Numbered from the stretch's first letter, positions 25,883-35,766 are shown. The stretch: 64,000 bases of DNA from an uncultured Clostridia bacterium (GCA_947646415.1 CANSGN010000001.1:67945-131944); one strand, 5' to 3'. Translations and numbers: made by a program. Notes: generated by a model from the sequence alone, not told the origin.

Positions 25883-25953
25883 GTTGTTTTCTATTTATTA
25901 TTTTGTGATAAAAGTATGATAGCTTTTAATCTTAATAATTAGAAATTTATATA

Positions 25954-26184
25954 TTAATTATTGTTTACCTTATAATCATTTATACAAAGTATATCAGAGG
26001 GGTCTAAATCGAGTATCATACATAAGTTTGCAAAAGTATCCAAAGCAGGCATAATGTCGCCTTTTACATAATGCGAAACAGTTTGTTGCCTTATGTTAAG
26101 AAGTTGCCCAATATTAGTTTGCGTCATCCCCGATTGTTTTATTGCTTCGGCTAATTTCTCCTGAATATCTTGTAATGTAATCAT
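25954..26184 (-). CDS. XRE-family repressor divergent from the LRR lipoprotein
   Basis: A 76-residue Cro/CI-type protein consisting of little more than a helix-turn-helix domain (IQEKLAEAIKQSGMTQTNIGQLLNIR, here broken by turns, then QQTVSHYVKGDIMPALDTFANLC and LDLDPSDILCI). The open frame extends upstream to 26385, but the start is set at the ATG 26184 by AGGAG (complement of 26191-26195); the extension would run through the operator region and has no ribosome binding site. It is divergent from the LRR lipoprotein gene, with three related inverted repeats between them, which is the layout of an autoregulated repressor controlling its neighbour. There is no cleavage or ligand-sensing domain, so the inducing signal is unknown. 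Confidence 0.88.
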   Translation of the reverse strand: MITLQDIQEKLAEAIKQSGMTQTNIGQLLNIRQQTVSHYVKGDIMPALDTFANLCMILDLDPSDILCINDYKVNNN

Positions 26185-26206
26185 ATATGCTCCTATTGAA
26201 ATTATT

Positions 26207-26289
26207 TTACCATTAATAAGCGTATTTATACTTGACATACGCTTATCAAGCGTAGTATAATAAAAAGAAATTACGCTTAATAAGCGTAA
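26207..26289. promoter_or_regulatory. Array of three operators for the XRE repressor
   Basis: Three related inverted repeats. O3 (26271-26289) is the perfect 19-bp palindrome TTACGCTTAATAAGCGTAA. O2 (26238-26254) is TACGCTTATCAAGCGTA. O1 (26207-26225) matches O3 at 16 of 19 positions. The centres are 30 and 34 bp apart, about three helical turns. O2 lies between the -35 and -10 of the rightward promoter and O3 just downstream of its -10. O1 overlaps a likely extended -10 of the repressor gene on the minus strand (TGG then TAAAAT, complement of 26204-26209). Confidence 0.82.
26232..26261 (+). promoter_or_regulatory. Promoter of the LRR lipoprotein gene
   Basis: A perfect TTGACA and a perfect TATAAT separated by 18 bp that contain operator O2. 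AAGGAG at 26293-26298 is the ribosome binding site. Confidence 0.9.
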
Positions 26290-26305
26290 ATGTAAGGAGT
26301 GGCAA

Positions 26306-28876
26306 ATGAGTAAGAGTAGATTTTTTATTGTGTTTACCGCAATAGTTTTAATTTTCGGAATGTGCATGGTTTTATCATCCTGCAAATTCGATGAGCAAAA
26401 TCACGCTCACGATTGGGAAACGGAATGGACAAGTGACGATATTAATCATTGGCACAAATGTAAGGGGTGTGATGAAATAAAAGACAATGCAAATCACTCT
26501 TTTGAAAACGGAGTGTGTATTTGTGGTAGGACAGATAGCAGTAGTGGAGGCGAAACTCCAAGTAATGTTACTCTAAGTTATTCTTTGAGCGAAGATGAAA
26601 GCTACGCTATTTGTAATGGATTTGCAGAAAACTCTGTACAAAGTCAAACTATTAATATTGATAGTGCATATTTGGGAAAGCCGGTAAAAGAAATAGCAAA
26701 TAAAGCTTTTTATGCAAAAACTAAAATAACTAACGTAGTAATACCTGCAAGCGTAGAAACTATTGGAGAATATGCTTTTCAGAATACTAACCTAGTGTCA
26801 ATAAATCTTTCTAATAATGTAAAAACTATTAAAAAGGCTGCCTTTGCAAAGACAAAAATCAATTCTGTTATAATACCAGAAAGTGTAACTGAATTAGGTA
26901 CACAAGTATTTTGGCAGTGTACTGAATTGGAAAGTGCAAAAATAAGTGACAATGTTACGGATTTAAAAACATATTTGTTTTATGAATGTGGAAAATTAAG
27001 CAAGGTAAATATTCCTGCAAAAGCAACGGCTATTGGTAGTACGGCTTTTGCTAAAACAGCTCTAACGGACATTAATATTACAGGAAATGTAACTAGCATT
27101 GGAGATTATGCATTTCAAGATTGTAGTAAATTGAAAAATGTGACATTGCAGGATGGCATTGAAAAAATTGGTGCTTACGCTTTTTACCAATGCGCAGTTG
27201 AAAAAATAGTTATTCCTAGTACGGTAAAAACAATGGGGACAAATATATTTTGGAAATGTTCAAATTTACAACAAGCAACTATAAATAGCGAGATTGTCGG
27301 CGATAAAATGTTTAAGGATTGTGCTTTGCTTGTAGATGTAACGATTAGTGGAAACACGAAGTCTATTGGTGAATATGCTTTTCAGTCTTGTACAGCAATT
27401 TATGAAATGATTTTACCAGCTAATGTTACTATGGTTGCAAAAAATTCATTTTATAATCTTTATAACTTGACTTTGCGTTGTGAGTTAGCTATTGAAGATA
27501 TAACAAACTTATCTTCTAATGGAAATTGTGATATTATACCAAATTATAAAACGAACGACGTTGATAAATATGGCTATGCTTATATGGTTTTTGATAATGT
27601 TAAATATATGATAAAGGTTGGTAACAATGGAACTGCAAAAGTGGCAAGGGGACAAGCTCCTATTTTCGAAGATGTTGTAATCGTAGATACCATAAATTAT
27701 AAGGATAAAACATACCCTGTAACTTATGTAGATATGTATGCTTTTAGTAGAAATAATACTATAAAAAGTATTACAATGGGTAATAATATTGACACCATAG
27801 AGATTGGTGCTTTCCAAAATTGTAGTAATCTTGAAAATGTGACTTTTAATGATGGGCTTCGTCAAATTAGGAATTATGCTTTTAAGCAATGTATTTCAAT
27901 TAAAAGTCTAAGAATACCTGCAAGTGTAACAACCATTGCGGATAGAATAAATAGTGCTTTTGAAGATTGTAGAGCAATAGAAAATATTACTGTTGATAGC
28001 AATAATGAAAATTTTAGTAGTGAAGGTAATTGTATTATGAATAAAGATGGCACTACTATTATTTTCGGTTTTGGTAGCACACAGATACCTTCAAGTGCCG
28101 AAAGGATAAGACAATATGCATTTCGAGGTAATTACAATAAAGATAAAATTGTTTTGCCAACTAATATTATTTATGTTGAAAGTAGAGCATTTTTTGGATG
28201 GCGTGGCTTGACAATTTGTTCGGAACTCCCAGCAAAGCCCGAAAATGGTTTTGTGGCAGAATGGAATATAGTATTGGAAGATGTTAAAGCTCCTGTAATT
28301 TGGAATTGCAATAATTCAAATATAGACGAAGATGGTTATGAATATACGAATTTTGGTGGAGTTAGATATGCACTAAAAGATAACGAAGCTATTGTAGTAA
28401 ACCAATTTAATAATTTGGAGGGGGAAATTGATATACCAGAAAGTATACTATATAATAATAAAACATATTTTGTTAATAAAATAAATGCTTATTCATTTTA
28501 TTACAATATTGGGAGTATGACAAAAGTATCTATAAATGGTATAAAAACTTTAGTTGAAAATGCTTTTTATTATTGTACTGATATGTATGAAGTCACTTTA
28601 AATGGAGTACAAGTTTTAGAGACAAGAGCATTTAATAATACGTCTGAAATAAGAAAGATTACTATATCAAAAGATTTGAATGAAATTGGTTATAGAGCCT
28701 TTAATTGGTGTTATGATTTAGAAACTATTGTTTTTGAAGGTACAAAAGAAGAATGGAATGCTATAAATAAAGACGCAGAGTGGTATAGTTCTAATACAGG
28801 AAGTACTTCCCCTAGTAAAACTTTTGTTATTCAATGTACAGATGGTAAACTAGATAAAAAAGGTAATGCAATTTAA
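26306..28876 (+). CDS. BspA-like leucine-rich-repeat lipoprotein
   Basis: An 856-residue exported protein. The signal peptide ends at the lipobox LSSC (cysteine about residue 26). A short Cys/His-rich segment (HDWETEWTSDDINHW, CKGC, CICG) follows. The rest is mostly BspA/TpLRR-type repeats of about 23 residues with the core pattern IP.SV..IG.YAF..C..L..V.L, in at least three blocks separated by spacers that contain DEDGYEYTNFGGVRYAL-like inserts. Proteins of this type bind host or bacterial surfaces, or are expanded in gut bacteria and protists without known roles. It has the strongest-looking promoter in the window, and that promoter is embedded in repressor operators, so expression is probably switched. 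A terminator follows. Confidence 0.9.
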   Translation: MSKSRFFIVFTAIVLIFGMCMVLSSCKFDEQNHAHDWETEWTSDDINHWHKCKGCDEIKDNANHSFENGVCICGRTDSSSGGETPSNVTLSYSLSEDESYAICNGFAENSVQSQTINIDSAYLGKPVKEIANKAFYAKTKITNVVIPASVETIGEYAFQNTNLVSINLSNNVKTIKKAAFAKTKINSVIIPESVTELGTQVFWQCTELESAKISDNVTDLKTYLFYECGKLSKVNIPAKATAIGSTAFAKTALTDINITGNVTSIGDYAFQDCSKLKNVTLQDGIEKIGAYAFYQCAVEKIVIPSTVKTMGTNIFWKCSNLQQATINSEIVGDKMFKDCALLVDVTISGNTKSIGEYAFQSCTAIYEMILPANVTMVAKNSFYNLYNLTLRCELAIEDITNLSSNGNCDIIPNYKTNDVDKYGYAYMVFDNVKYMIKVGNNGTAKVARGQAPIFEDVVIVDTINYKDKTYPVTYVDMYAFSRNNTIKSITMGNNIDTIEIGAFQNCSNLENVTFNDGLRQIRNYAFKQCISIKSLRIPASVTTIADRINSAFEDCRAIENITVDSNNENFSSEGNCIMNKDGTTIIFGFGSTQIPSSAERIRQYAFRGNYNKDKIVLPTNIIYVESRAFFGWRGLTICSELPAKPENGFVAEWNIVLEDVKAPVIWNCNNSNIDEDGYEYTNFGGVRYALKDNEAIVVNQFNNLEGEIDIPESILYNNKTYFVNKINAYSFYYNIGSMTKVSINGIKTLVENAFYYCTDMYEVTLNGVQVLETRAFNNTSEIRKITISKDLNEIGYRAFNWCYDLETIVFEGTKEEWNAINKDAEWYSSNTGSTSPSKTFVIQCTDGKLDKKGNAI

Positions 28877-28898
28877 ATTTAAAATGAGTTTATAAAAA

Positions 28899-28932
28899 TA
28901 AAATCTCGGTTGTTATACAATCGAGATTTTTT
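28899..28932. terminator. Bidirectional terminator between the LRR lipoprotein and tag
   Basis: Stem AAAATCTCGGTTG / CAATCGAGATTTT with one mismatch, and T tracts on both strands. Confidence 0.85.
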
Positions 28933-28975
28933 ATGAAATTTTATTTGATATTTAGCATACGGGAAAATAAAATTG

Positions 28976-29548
28976 TTAATCATTCCATTTAGGATTATGT
29001 GATAGTATTTGCGTGTAAACAGGGCAGTCCTCTTTATGTGCACCTTTTAAGTATCCTATGCTTGTTAAAAATTCTCCAACAATTTCGCCACCGACAAATT
29101 TAAAATGCTTTTTAAATAGTTTTACCCATTCGGCTTTTGACAAAGGATGATTGTACTCAAGCCATTTTTCAAAACTGCCATACTCTTTTTGCAATTCCAC
29201 AATTACTTTTGCATTGTAAATAACGGCGTTTATTTTAAGTCTGTTTCTAATAATGCCACTGTCGCTTAGCAAACGGTTAATGTCGTTGTCGGTGTAGTTT
29301 GCGATTGTTTTAATATCAAAATTGTCAAACGCATTGCGGAAATTGTCTTGTTTTTTAAGAATAGTTGTCCAAGACAGCCCCGCTTGATTGATTTCCAAAA
29401 TAAGTCTGCCAAACAATTCGTTGTCGTTATGAATGGGAAATCCGTATTGAGTATCATGATATTTTTTGTTTAAATCTTTTTCAAGACTATCCGACATATT
29501 GATTATATAATCGCAATAGGAGTTTATTATCGGTGTGTTATCAGCCAT
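28976..29548 (-). CDS. tag: DNA-3-methyladenine glycosylase I (Tag family)
   Basis: A 190-residue base-excision enzyme that removes 3-methyladenine from alkylated DNA. The family core is clear: YHDTQYGFPIHNDNELF, QAGLSWTTILKKQDNFR, GIIRNRLKI and KHFKFVGGEIV. The zinc-snap ligands of Tag appear conserved (Cys12, the His of YHD, and His/Cys in AHKEDCP), although the N-terminus differs from the usual MxRCxW and is longer. The ribosome binding site AAGGAT precedes the ATG. The start lies 9 bp after the stop of serS on the same strand, so it is probably the last gene of a leuS-serS-tag unit, an unusual coupling with tRNA charging. Confidence 0.9.
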   Translation of the reverse strand: MADNTPIINSYCDYIINMSDSLEKDLNKKYHDTQYGFPIHNDNELFGRLILEINQAGLSWTTILKKQDNFRNAFDNFDIKTIANYTDNDINRLLSDSGIIRNRLKINAVIYNAKVIVELQKEYGSFEKWLEYNHPLSKAEWVKLFKKHFKFVGGEIVGEFLTSIGYLKGAHKEDCPVYTQILSHNPKWND

Positions 29549-29557
29549 TTTTTATCC

Positions 29558-30820
29558 TTATTTTATAATGTCAGTACCTATATACTTGCGTAAAACTTCA
29601 GGTACGGTTACCGAGCCGTCTTCGTTTTGGAAGTTTTCGATAACGGCAGCAGTAGTTCTGCCGATAGCAAGACCGCTACCATTTAAAGTGTGTACAAATC
29701 TGGTTTTCTTGTCTGCATCACGGAACTTTATATTTGCACGTCTTGCTTGGAAGTCTACATAATTCGAGCAAGAAGAAATTTCTACATATCTGTTATAACT
29801 TGGCATCCAAACCTCTATATCGTAAGTTTTTGCAGAGCCAAAGCCTAGGTCGCCTGTGCATAGAGTAACAACCCTGTAAGGAAGATTTAATAATTGTAAA
29901 ATCTTTTCCGCACAATTTGTAAGTTCTTCAAGTTCTTCAAAACTGTTATCTGGGTGCGCAAATTTAACAAGCTCCACTTTGTTAAATTGATGTTGTCTTA
30001 TAAGTCCTCTTGTATCACGTCCTGCCGAGCCCGCCTCGCCACGGAAACATGCAGTATATGCGCAGTATTTGATAGGAAGTTGTTTTTCATCAAGTATTTC
30101 GCCTCTGTGTAAGTTAGTTACAGGAACTTCCGCAGTAGGTACCAAATAAAAATCTGTGCCTTTAACAGCGTACATATCTTCCTCAAACTTAGGTAATTGA
30201 CCTGTGCCAATCATGCTGTCGCGGTTAACCATGAAAGGAGGGAATACCTCGGTATAATTTGATTGTGCGTGAGTGTCAAGCATAAAGTTCATTATTGCAC
30301 GCTCAAGCTTTGCACCCCAATTTTTATAAACTGTAAACCTTGCGCCTGTAATTTTACCCGCTCTTTCCCAATCGAACAAATTTAAATCCAAGCCCAAATC
30401 CCAATGTGCTTTTGGCTCAAAGTTAAACTTCGTAGGCTCTCCGAATCTTCTAACTTCCACATTATCGTCGCTGTCGCTGCCATAAGGCACGCTTTCATCA
30501 GGGATATTAGGTATAGCAAGCATTAATTCGTTAAGCTTTTCAAGCACAGCGTTTAACTCATCGTCATATTGTTTGATTTCCTCTCCAAGCTCTTTCATTT
30601 CGGCAATTTTGCTGTCGGCGTTGCCTTTGTTTTTCTTTATCTCGGCAATTTCCTTGGAAACAGCATTTTTGGTAGCTTTAAGAGTCTCTACTTTTTTGAT
30701 AAGTTTAACTCTTTTTTCTGCAAGCGGCGCAACTTCTCCGATAGGGGATTTGCCACTACGGTGTGACAATTTTTCGGTCACATAATCTATATTTTCGCAT
30801 ACATATTTTAAATCTAACAT
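29558..30820 (-). CDS. serS: Seryl-tRNA synthetase
   Basis: A 420-residue class II aminoacyl-tRNA synthetase of normal length. The N-terminal coiled-coil arm (about residues 25-105, rich in Lys/Glu) binds tRNA-Ser. The catalytic domain has motif 2 ([21 protein letters not shown]) and motif 3 ([16 protein letters not shown]), both intact. GGAGAA precedes the ATG. It lies 100 bp downstream of leuS; that gap has a weak hairpin (ATTATC / GATAAT) and no T-box leader. Confidence 0.97.
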   Translation of the reverse strand: MLDLKYVCENIDYVTEKLSHRSGKSPIGEVAPLAEKRVKLIKKVETLKATKNAVSKEIAEIKKNKGNADSKIAEMKELGEEIKQYDDELNAVLEKLNELMLAIPNIPDESVPYGSDSDDNVEVRRFGEPTKFNFEPKAHWDLGLDLNLFDWERAGKITGARFTVYKNWGAKLERAIMNFMLDTHAQSNYTEVFPPFMVNRDSMIGTGQLPKFEEDMYAVKGTDFYLVPTAEVPVTNLHRGEILDEKQLPIKYCAYTACFRGEAGSAGRDTRGLIRQHQFNKVELVKFAHPDNSFEELEELTNCAEKILQLLNLPYRVVTLCTGDLGFGSAKTYDIEVWMPSYNRYVEISSCSNYVDFQARRANIKFRDADKKTRFVHTLNGSGLAIGRTTAAVIENFQNEDGSVTVPEVLRKYIGTDIIK

Positions 30821-30920
30821 TGTTTATTCTCCTTGACAAATAAATGTGGTTTAATTATTTATTTTTTAAATTATCGCTTGAAAATCGGCAGTAATTGATA
30901 ATAACTGCAAATTTATGTTA

Positions 30921-33347
30921 TTATTTAACTACTAGGTTAACCAATCTTTTTGGAATTACGATTTCTTTAACGATAGTTTTGCCTTCAAGTTGCTTTTTGA
31001 TAATATCACTGTTCTTTGCAATTTCAATAATAGTTTTGTTGTCGCTATCAGCAGGAACAACTATTTTATCGCGGTTTTTGCTGTTGATTTGAACGGCAAG
31101 TTCATATTCATCCTTAACCAAATATTTTGTTTCGGCAGTAGGGTAGTTTTTGTTCAAGACTGAGCCTTTTTCGCCAATTTGCTCGTGTAATTCTTCCGCA
31201 AAGCAAGGTGTAAACGGTGCAAGCAACAATATCAATTTGTAGCAAGCGTCTTGGAATACTTTGTAGTTTTTATCTTCGACTTGCTCGTATTTATAAAGTG
31301 CGTTTACAAGCTCCATAATCCTTGCAATAGCTGTATTAAAGCTGAATATTTCGGTATCCGCAGTAACTTTTTGTATTGTAGAGTTTAGCACAAAAAGCAA
31401 TTCCTTATCTTGTTTTGTAAGTTCCTTATCTACCGCTTTATTGCTGTATGCGGATTTTACTATTCTTTCCACCCTGTCCATAAATTTGGTAATGGATTCT
31501 ATACCATTCTCATTCCAAGGGCCGCCCTCTATATAACTAAAACCGAACATTAAGTATAGTCTGAAAGCATCCGAGCCGACTTTGCAAATTATGTCATCAG
31601 GACTTACAACATTGCCTCTTGATTTACTCATTTTAAAGCCGTCCGGTCCAAGGATAGTGCCTTGGTGTACAAGGGAAGTGAAAGGCTCGTCAAACTTCAA
31701 ATAGCCAAGGTCTCTCAAAGCTTTTGTGAAAAATCTTGCATATAAAAGGTGCATACAAGCGTGTTCGGCACCGCCGATGTATTTATCTACAGGCAACATT
31801 TTATTGATAATTTCCGGGTCAAAAGCCTGTTTGTTGTTTTTGCTGTCCGGATATCTCAAATAATACCAAGAGGAGCAAACAAATGTATCCAATGTGTCCT
31901 CGTCACGTTTTGCAGGTCTGCCACATACAGGACAAACAGTATTGATATATTCGTCACATTTTGCAAGCGGAGATTTGCCGTCCGGCGTAAAGTTTACATT
32001 GTAAGGCAACTCGACAGGTAATTGGTCTTCCGGTACAGGCACATCACCGCAATGTTCGCAGTGAATGATAGGGATAGGACAACCCCAATATCTTTGACGT
32101 GAAACCAACCAATCACGCAAACGGTAGTTTACTTTTTTACCGCCTTTACCCATTTTTTCAAGCCTATCCAAAATAGCAATTATTGCTTGCTCGGAAGTCA
32201 AGCCGTTATCCTCGTCGCTGTTTACCAATACGCCGTATTCACAATAAGGTAAATCGTCATTGCCGTTTGGATTACTTATAACCCTAGTAATAGGTAAGTT
32301 GTATTTTGTCGCAAAAGCAAAGTCCCTTTCGTCATGAGACGGTACACCCATAACTGCACCCGTACCATAGCTGTAAAGCACATAGTCCGCTATCCAAATA
32401 GGCACTTTTTTGTTATTGATAGGGTTAATTGCATACGCTCCTATAAATACACCCGTTTTTTCTCTTGTCGAACTCATTCTGTCAATTTCGCTGACTTTTG
32501 AACACATATCTTTGTAATTTTCAACAGCTTTTTTGCAATCTTCTGTTGTAAGCTTATTTACAAGCGGATGCTCAGGGGATAAAACCACATAAGATACACC
32601 ATGCAATGTATCTGCTCTTGTAGTAAATACGCGGAAATTACCTCCGTTTTCCAATGCAAATTCAACTTCGCCACCCACAGATTTTCCTATCCAATTTTTT
32701 TGCATAGCAATAGTTTTTGCAGGCCAATCAAGTTTGTCAAGGTCTTGCAATAATTCCTCGGCATATTGTGTGATTTTAAAAAACCATTGAGTAAGGTTTT
32801 TCCTTATAACAGTAGTTTTGCATCTTTCGCAACTGCCATCCAAAACTTGCTCGTTTGCAAGCACTGTTTGACAAGACGGACACCAATTTACAGGTGCTTC
32901 CTTTCTGTAAGCCAAGCCGTTTTTATAAAGTTGTAGGAAAATCCACTGTGTCCAACGGTAATAATCGGGAGTACAAGTTTTGATTTCGTAATCCCAATCA
33001 AACGAGCCGTTGATTTTTTTAAGTTGTTCTTCCATTGTTTCTATATTTTTCAGAGTGCTATCTTTTGGATGAATACCTGTTTTGATTGCATAGTTTTCGG
33101 CAGGCAGACCGAAAGCATCGAAGCCCATTGGCTCAAAAACTTCGTAGCCTTGCATACGTTTGAATTTTGCAAAGCTGTCAGCAGGTCCGTAGTTATACCA
33201 ATGTCCTGCGTGTAATTTGGCTGCGGAAGGATAAGAAAACATTTCAAGTACATAGTATTTTTTGTCTATCCTTGATTTGTCAAAACTGTAAAGTTTGTCT
33301 TTCTCCCATTTGTCACGCCATTTTTGTTCTACTTGTAACATATCCAT
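30921..33347 (-). CDS. leuS: Leucyl-tRNA synthetase
   Basis: An 808-residue class I synthetase with the bacterial LeuS layout. The HIGH-like motif is [11 protein letters not shown], followed by [24 protein letters not shown], the zinc-binding knuckle NWCPSC...CERC, the editing domain with the T-rich TTRADTLHG segment, a second zinc knuckle [10 protein letters not shown] and KMSKSRGN. Two consecutive possible starts (M1 and M3) exist; the first fits the GGAGTG ribosome binding site. The gene has a candidate sigma-A promoter about 190 bp upstream and no recognisable T-box, which is the common leucine-dependent control in Firmicutes. It heads the leuS-serS-tag unit. Confidence 0.97.
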   Translation of the reverse strand: MDMLQVEQKWRDKWEKDKLYSFDKSRIDKKYYVLEMFSYPSAAKLHAGHWYNYGPADSFAKFKRMQGYEVFEPMGFDAFGLPAENYAIKTGIHPKDSTLKNIETMEEQLKKINGSFDWDYEIKTCTPDYYRWTQWIFLQLYKNGLAYRKEAPVNWCPSCQTVLANEQVLDGSCERCKTTVIRKNLTQWFFKITQYAEELLQDLDKLDWPAKTIAMQKNWIGKSVGGEVEFALENGGNFRVFTTRADTLHGVSYVVLSPEHPLVNKLTTEDCKKAVENYKDMCSKVSEIDRMSSTREKTGVFIGAYAINPINNKKVPIWIADYVLYSYGTGAVMGVPSHDERDFAFATKYNLPITRVISNPNGNDDLPYCEYGVLVNSDEDNGLTSEQAIIAILDRLEKMGKGGKKVNYRLRDWLVSRQRYWGCPIPIIHCEHCGDVPVPEDQLPVELPYNVNFTPDGKSPLAKCDEYINTVCPVCGRPAKRDEDTLDTFVCSSWYYLRYPDSKNNKQAFDPEIINKMLPVDKYIGGAEHACMHLLYARFFTKALRDLGYLKFDEPFTSLVHQGTILGPDGFKMSKSRGNVVSPDDIICKVGSDAFRLYLMFGFSYIEGGPWNENGIESITKFMDRVERIVKSAYSNKAVDKELTKQDKELLFVLNSTIQKVTADTEIFSFNTAIARIMELVNALYKYEQVEDKNYKVFQDACYKLILLLAPFTPCFAEELHEQIGEKGSVLNKNYPTAETKYLVKDEYELAVQINSKNRDKIVVPADSDNKTIIEIAKNSDIIKKQLEGKTIVKEIVIPKRLVNLVVK

Positions 33348-33536
33348 AATTATTACACTCCAAATATAATATTTTATTTGTCAAATTAATTTAAAAAGCA
33401 ACTTTTTAGCTATTGTATTTTTGTTGTGATTGGTATAATTGTAAAAACAAGTTATGTCCAATCGTTTTGTCATAAATTGATTGTAAAAAACAATTTATAA
33501 AAACAAAAAACTGTCCGCTAAAATTAAGTTAATATA

Positions 33537-33565
33537 ATTTTAATACAAGATATATTAATTGTCAA
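33537..33565 (-). promoter_or_regulatory. Candidate leuS promoter
   Basis: On the minus strand TTGACA (complement of 33560-33565), a 17-bp spacer and TAAAAT (complement of 33537-33542). Confidence 0.7.
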
Positions 33566-33697
33566 GTATTACGCTTTTTAAATATTATTATTTATATAAA
33601 TTATATTTTTTACATAAAACCGCCTGCTCTGTATACATGTCTTTTAATTAAGTCATAATTATGCTATAAGATTTATTTCCTATAGTTTTTAATCGTC

Positions 33698-33726
33698 TTG
33701 ACTAATTTAAAGTTTTGGTGTATAAT
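33698..33726 (+). promoter_or_regulatory. Promoter of the acyltransferase operon
   Basis: TTGACT, a 17-bp spacer and a perfect TATAAT, with GG just upstream; AGGTG at 33737-33741 is the ribosome binding site. Confidence 0.85.
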
Positions 33727-33746
33727 AACTACGTATAGGTGCAAAT

Positions 33747-35048
33747 ATGAAAAAAATAAAAAATACCGAAGAATGGTTTAAACTTGACAATGCATCCAAA
33801 ATATATCCGTCCAGCGGTACAGCTAGATGGAATGCTGTTTATCGCGTTTGTGCGGTTATGAAAGAGCGTGTGGATAGGGAAGTTTTGCAACAAGCTTTGG
33901 ATGTGGTTATTGAAAGATTTCCATCTTACAATGTTATTTTGCGCAGAGGATTCTTTTGGTACTTTTTGCAAGGTGCTACGCTAAAACCTGTAGTAACGCG
34001 TGAAAAAGATTATCCTTGCAGAAAATTTGATATTATGAACAGAGAGCCGTTATTTAGAGTAATGTATTCGGGTAATAGGATAATGGCGGAGTTTTCGCAT
34101 TGCTTGAGTGACGGAAATGCTAGTACTAATTTTTTGAATACATTAATATTGAAGTATTTGCATTTGCTTGGCAAAAAGGTGGATAGAGGTCCGCTTTTGC
34201 ACTATCACGATGCACCTAAAGAGGAGGAGTTTGAGGATAGTTACAGCAGATATTACGATCCTAAAGGCAGTAAGTCGTTGCCGGAGAATTACAGTGCATA
34301 TCATTTGCAAGGCGCAAAAGAACTTAAGGGTGTGGTAAATGTTACTCACGGCGAAGTTGCTACCGACAAATTGCTTGAACTTAGCCATAGCGCAGGCGTG
34401 ACGCTAAATGAATATATTATAGGGATTTTGGCATACTGCCTTTACAATAAAAGGAAATACGATGCCGTAAATAAAAATTCAAAAAGACCTATTTCCGTAC
34501 AGTATTCAGTTGATTTAAGACATTATTTTCCGTCATCCACACTTAGGATGTTTTCGGGCTTTGTAAATACTCTTTTAAAAGAAACATCGGCAAAGGATAT
34601 GACTTTTGAGGAAATTTTGCAGGCTATGGCAACTGAGAGTCGAGAAAGAAGCAAGAAAGAAAATTTCCAAAACTTTATAAACAGTAATTTTTCATTGGAA
34701 CGTAATTGGATAATAAGAGCGGTGCCGCTTTCTATAAAAAATATCATTATGAAAATTGCCTATTACAACCAAGCGGATAGAGTAAGCAGTTTGATAGTAA
34801 CAAATATGGGAAAAATGAATGTCCCTAAGGAATTTGCGGAGTACATTGACAGGTACGAGCTTATAATCGGACCGCAAAAATACAATAATTCCACTATGAC
34901 AATAAGCAGTTTTAACAATAAAACGGTGTTTACTTTTGTAAAAACAATCAAAAATTCTTATTTGGAAAGGGAGTTTTTTAGGTTTTTACAAGAAAAAGGC
35001 TTGGAAATATTCGTAAGTGGTAATAACGGAGGACGTAAAAATGATTGA
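33747..35048 (+). CDS. Condensation-fold acyltransferase (alcohol acetyltransferase-like)
   Basis: A 433-residue protein of the CoA-dependent acyltransferase / NRPS condensation superfamily. The catalytic HxxxDG motif is present as SHCLSDG (about residues 116-122), and the family's N-terminal R-x-P-S-Y segment (ERFPSYNVILRRG) precedes it. Related clostridial proteins are annotated as alcohol acetyltransferases or COG4908 proteins; the acyl donor and acceptor are not predictable. There are no NRPS carrier or adenylation genes nearby. The gene overlaps by 8 bp the start of a zinc-ribbon membrane protein, so the two are tightly coupled and may form a membrane-associated pair. Confidence 0.8.
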   Translation: MKKIKNTEEWFKLDNASKIYPSSGTARWNAVYRVCAVMKERVDREVLQQALDVVIERFPSYNVILRRGFFWYFLQGATLKPVVTREKDYPCRKFDIMNREPLFRVMYSGNRIMAEFSHCLSDGNASTNFLNTLILKYLHLLGKKVDRGPLLHYHDAPKEEEFEDSYSRYYDPKGSKSLPENYSAYHLQGAKELKGVVNVTHGEVATDKLLELSHSAGVTLNEYIIGILAYCLYNKRKYDAVNKNSKRPISVQYSVDLRHYFPSSTLRMFSGFVNTLLKETSAKDMTFEEILQAMATESRERSKKENFQNFINSNFSLERNWIIRAVPLSIKNIIMKIAYYNQADRVSSLIVTNMGKMNVPKEFAEYIDRYELIIGPQKYNNSTMTISSFNNKTVFTFVKTIKNSYLEREFFRFLQEKGLEIFVSGNNGGRKND

Positions 35049-35748
35049 TAAATGTCCTAGATGCAATGTAAAAGTTGACAGTAATTTGAGTAATTGCCCT
35101 TTATGCGGCTCGTATATTGAACGCGAAGAGCAAACTGATATTGTAAAAGACGGGATTAACTATGGCTATCCCAAGGTCGGCAAAAGCCTTGTTGTAAGGG
35201 AAATTGCTTTTAGAGTTGTACTTTATGCGTGTTTGATTTCCATAGGCATTAGCTTTTTGGTAAATTTTTTGGCAGCCAATGAAATATTTTGGGCATACCA
35301 TGTTTTATTCGGTTGGGGTATTTTTTGGTGTACTATCGGTAGGAGTTTGTTTTTCCATTTGGATATGAGAAAGCAGATTTTTTGGTACAGCGTTTTTGCC
35401 TCGGTAATTTGTTATTACATTCAAACAATGATATACGGCACTTTTGAGGTAACGGAAGCTCAAAATTGGGCTTTGGTTTGGGCAACCCCTGCATTTTTGC
35501 TTGGTGGCATAGCAGTACTTTTTGTGTATATGCTTATAGAGTATAAAGATTGGGTAAGATTGACAATGCCGCTTACTGCTATGTGTTTGGTTACTGCAAT
35601 ACCGGCGATTATCTCCAGCGCAATGTACAAACAAGTACATTTTATGATTTATATTTGCCTTGCAGTGGGTGTGATTACCTTGTTAATGTTGATGATTTTA
35701 GGAAGAGAAAAATACTTTTTGGAACTAAAAAAGAAATTCTTTTTATAA
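35041..35748 (+). CDS. Zinc-ribbon six-helix membrane protein (DUF6320-like)
   Basis: A 235-residue protein with an N-terminal zinc ribbon (CPRC at residues 4-7 and CPLCG at about 20-24) and about six membrane helices (residues 58-230). This resembles DUF6320 proteins of Clostridia, which I recall as neighbours of alcohol-acetyltransferase-like genes; the family assignment is from memory. The start is the ATG at 35041, preceded by GGAGG at 35028-35032; a GTG 24 bp upstream in the same frame lacks such a site. It overlaps the end of the acyltransferase gene. Function unknown. Confidence 0.72.
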   Translation: MIDKCPRCNVKVDSNLSNCPLCGSYIEREEQTDIVKDGINYGYPKVGKSLVVREIAFRVVLYACLISIGISFLVNFLAANEIFWAYHVLFGWGIFWCTIGRSLFFHLDMRKQIFWYSVFASVICYYIQTMIYGTFEVTEAQNWALVWATPAFLLGGIAVLFVYMLIEYKDWVRLTMPLTAMCLVTAIPAIISSAMYKQVHFMIYICLAVGVITLLMLMILGREKYFLELKKKFFL

Positions 35749-35766
35749 GCTTTAAGCGGAGCGTTT

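Larger units (their letters stand above)
33348..33746. other. Divergent intergenic region between leuS and the acyltransferase gene
   Basis: 399 bp of very AT-rich DNA without a credible gene. It holds a minus-strand promoter for leuS and a plus-strand promoter for the acyltransferase gene, listed separately. The leuS leader would be about 180 nt. I found no AGGGTGGNACC-type T-box core, terminator or strong hairpin in it. Confidence 0.7.

Noticed and set aside
26185-26385. N-terminal extension of the XRE repressor to 26385
   Set aside because: The longer frame crosses the operators and the divergent promoter and has no ribosome binding site; ATG 26184 has AGGAG.
33348-33536. Possible T-box leader upstream of leuS
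   Set aside because: The long leader suggested one, but no AGGGTGGNACC-like core, specifier loop or terminator was found on the minus strand.
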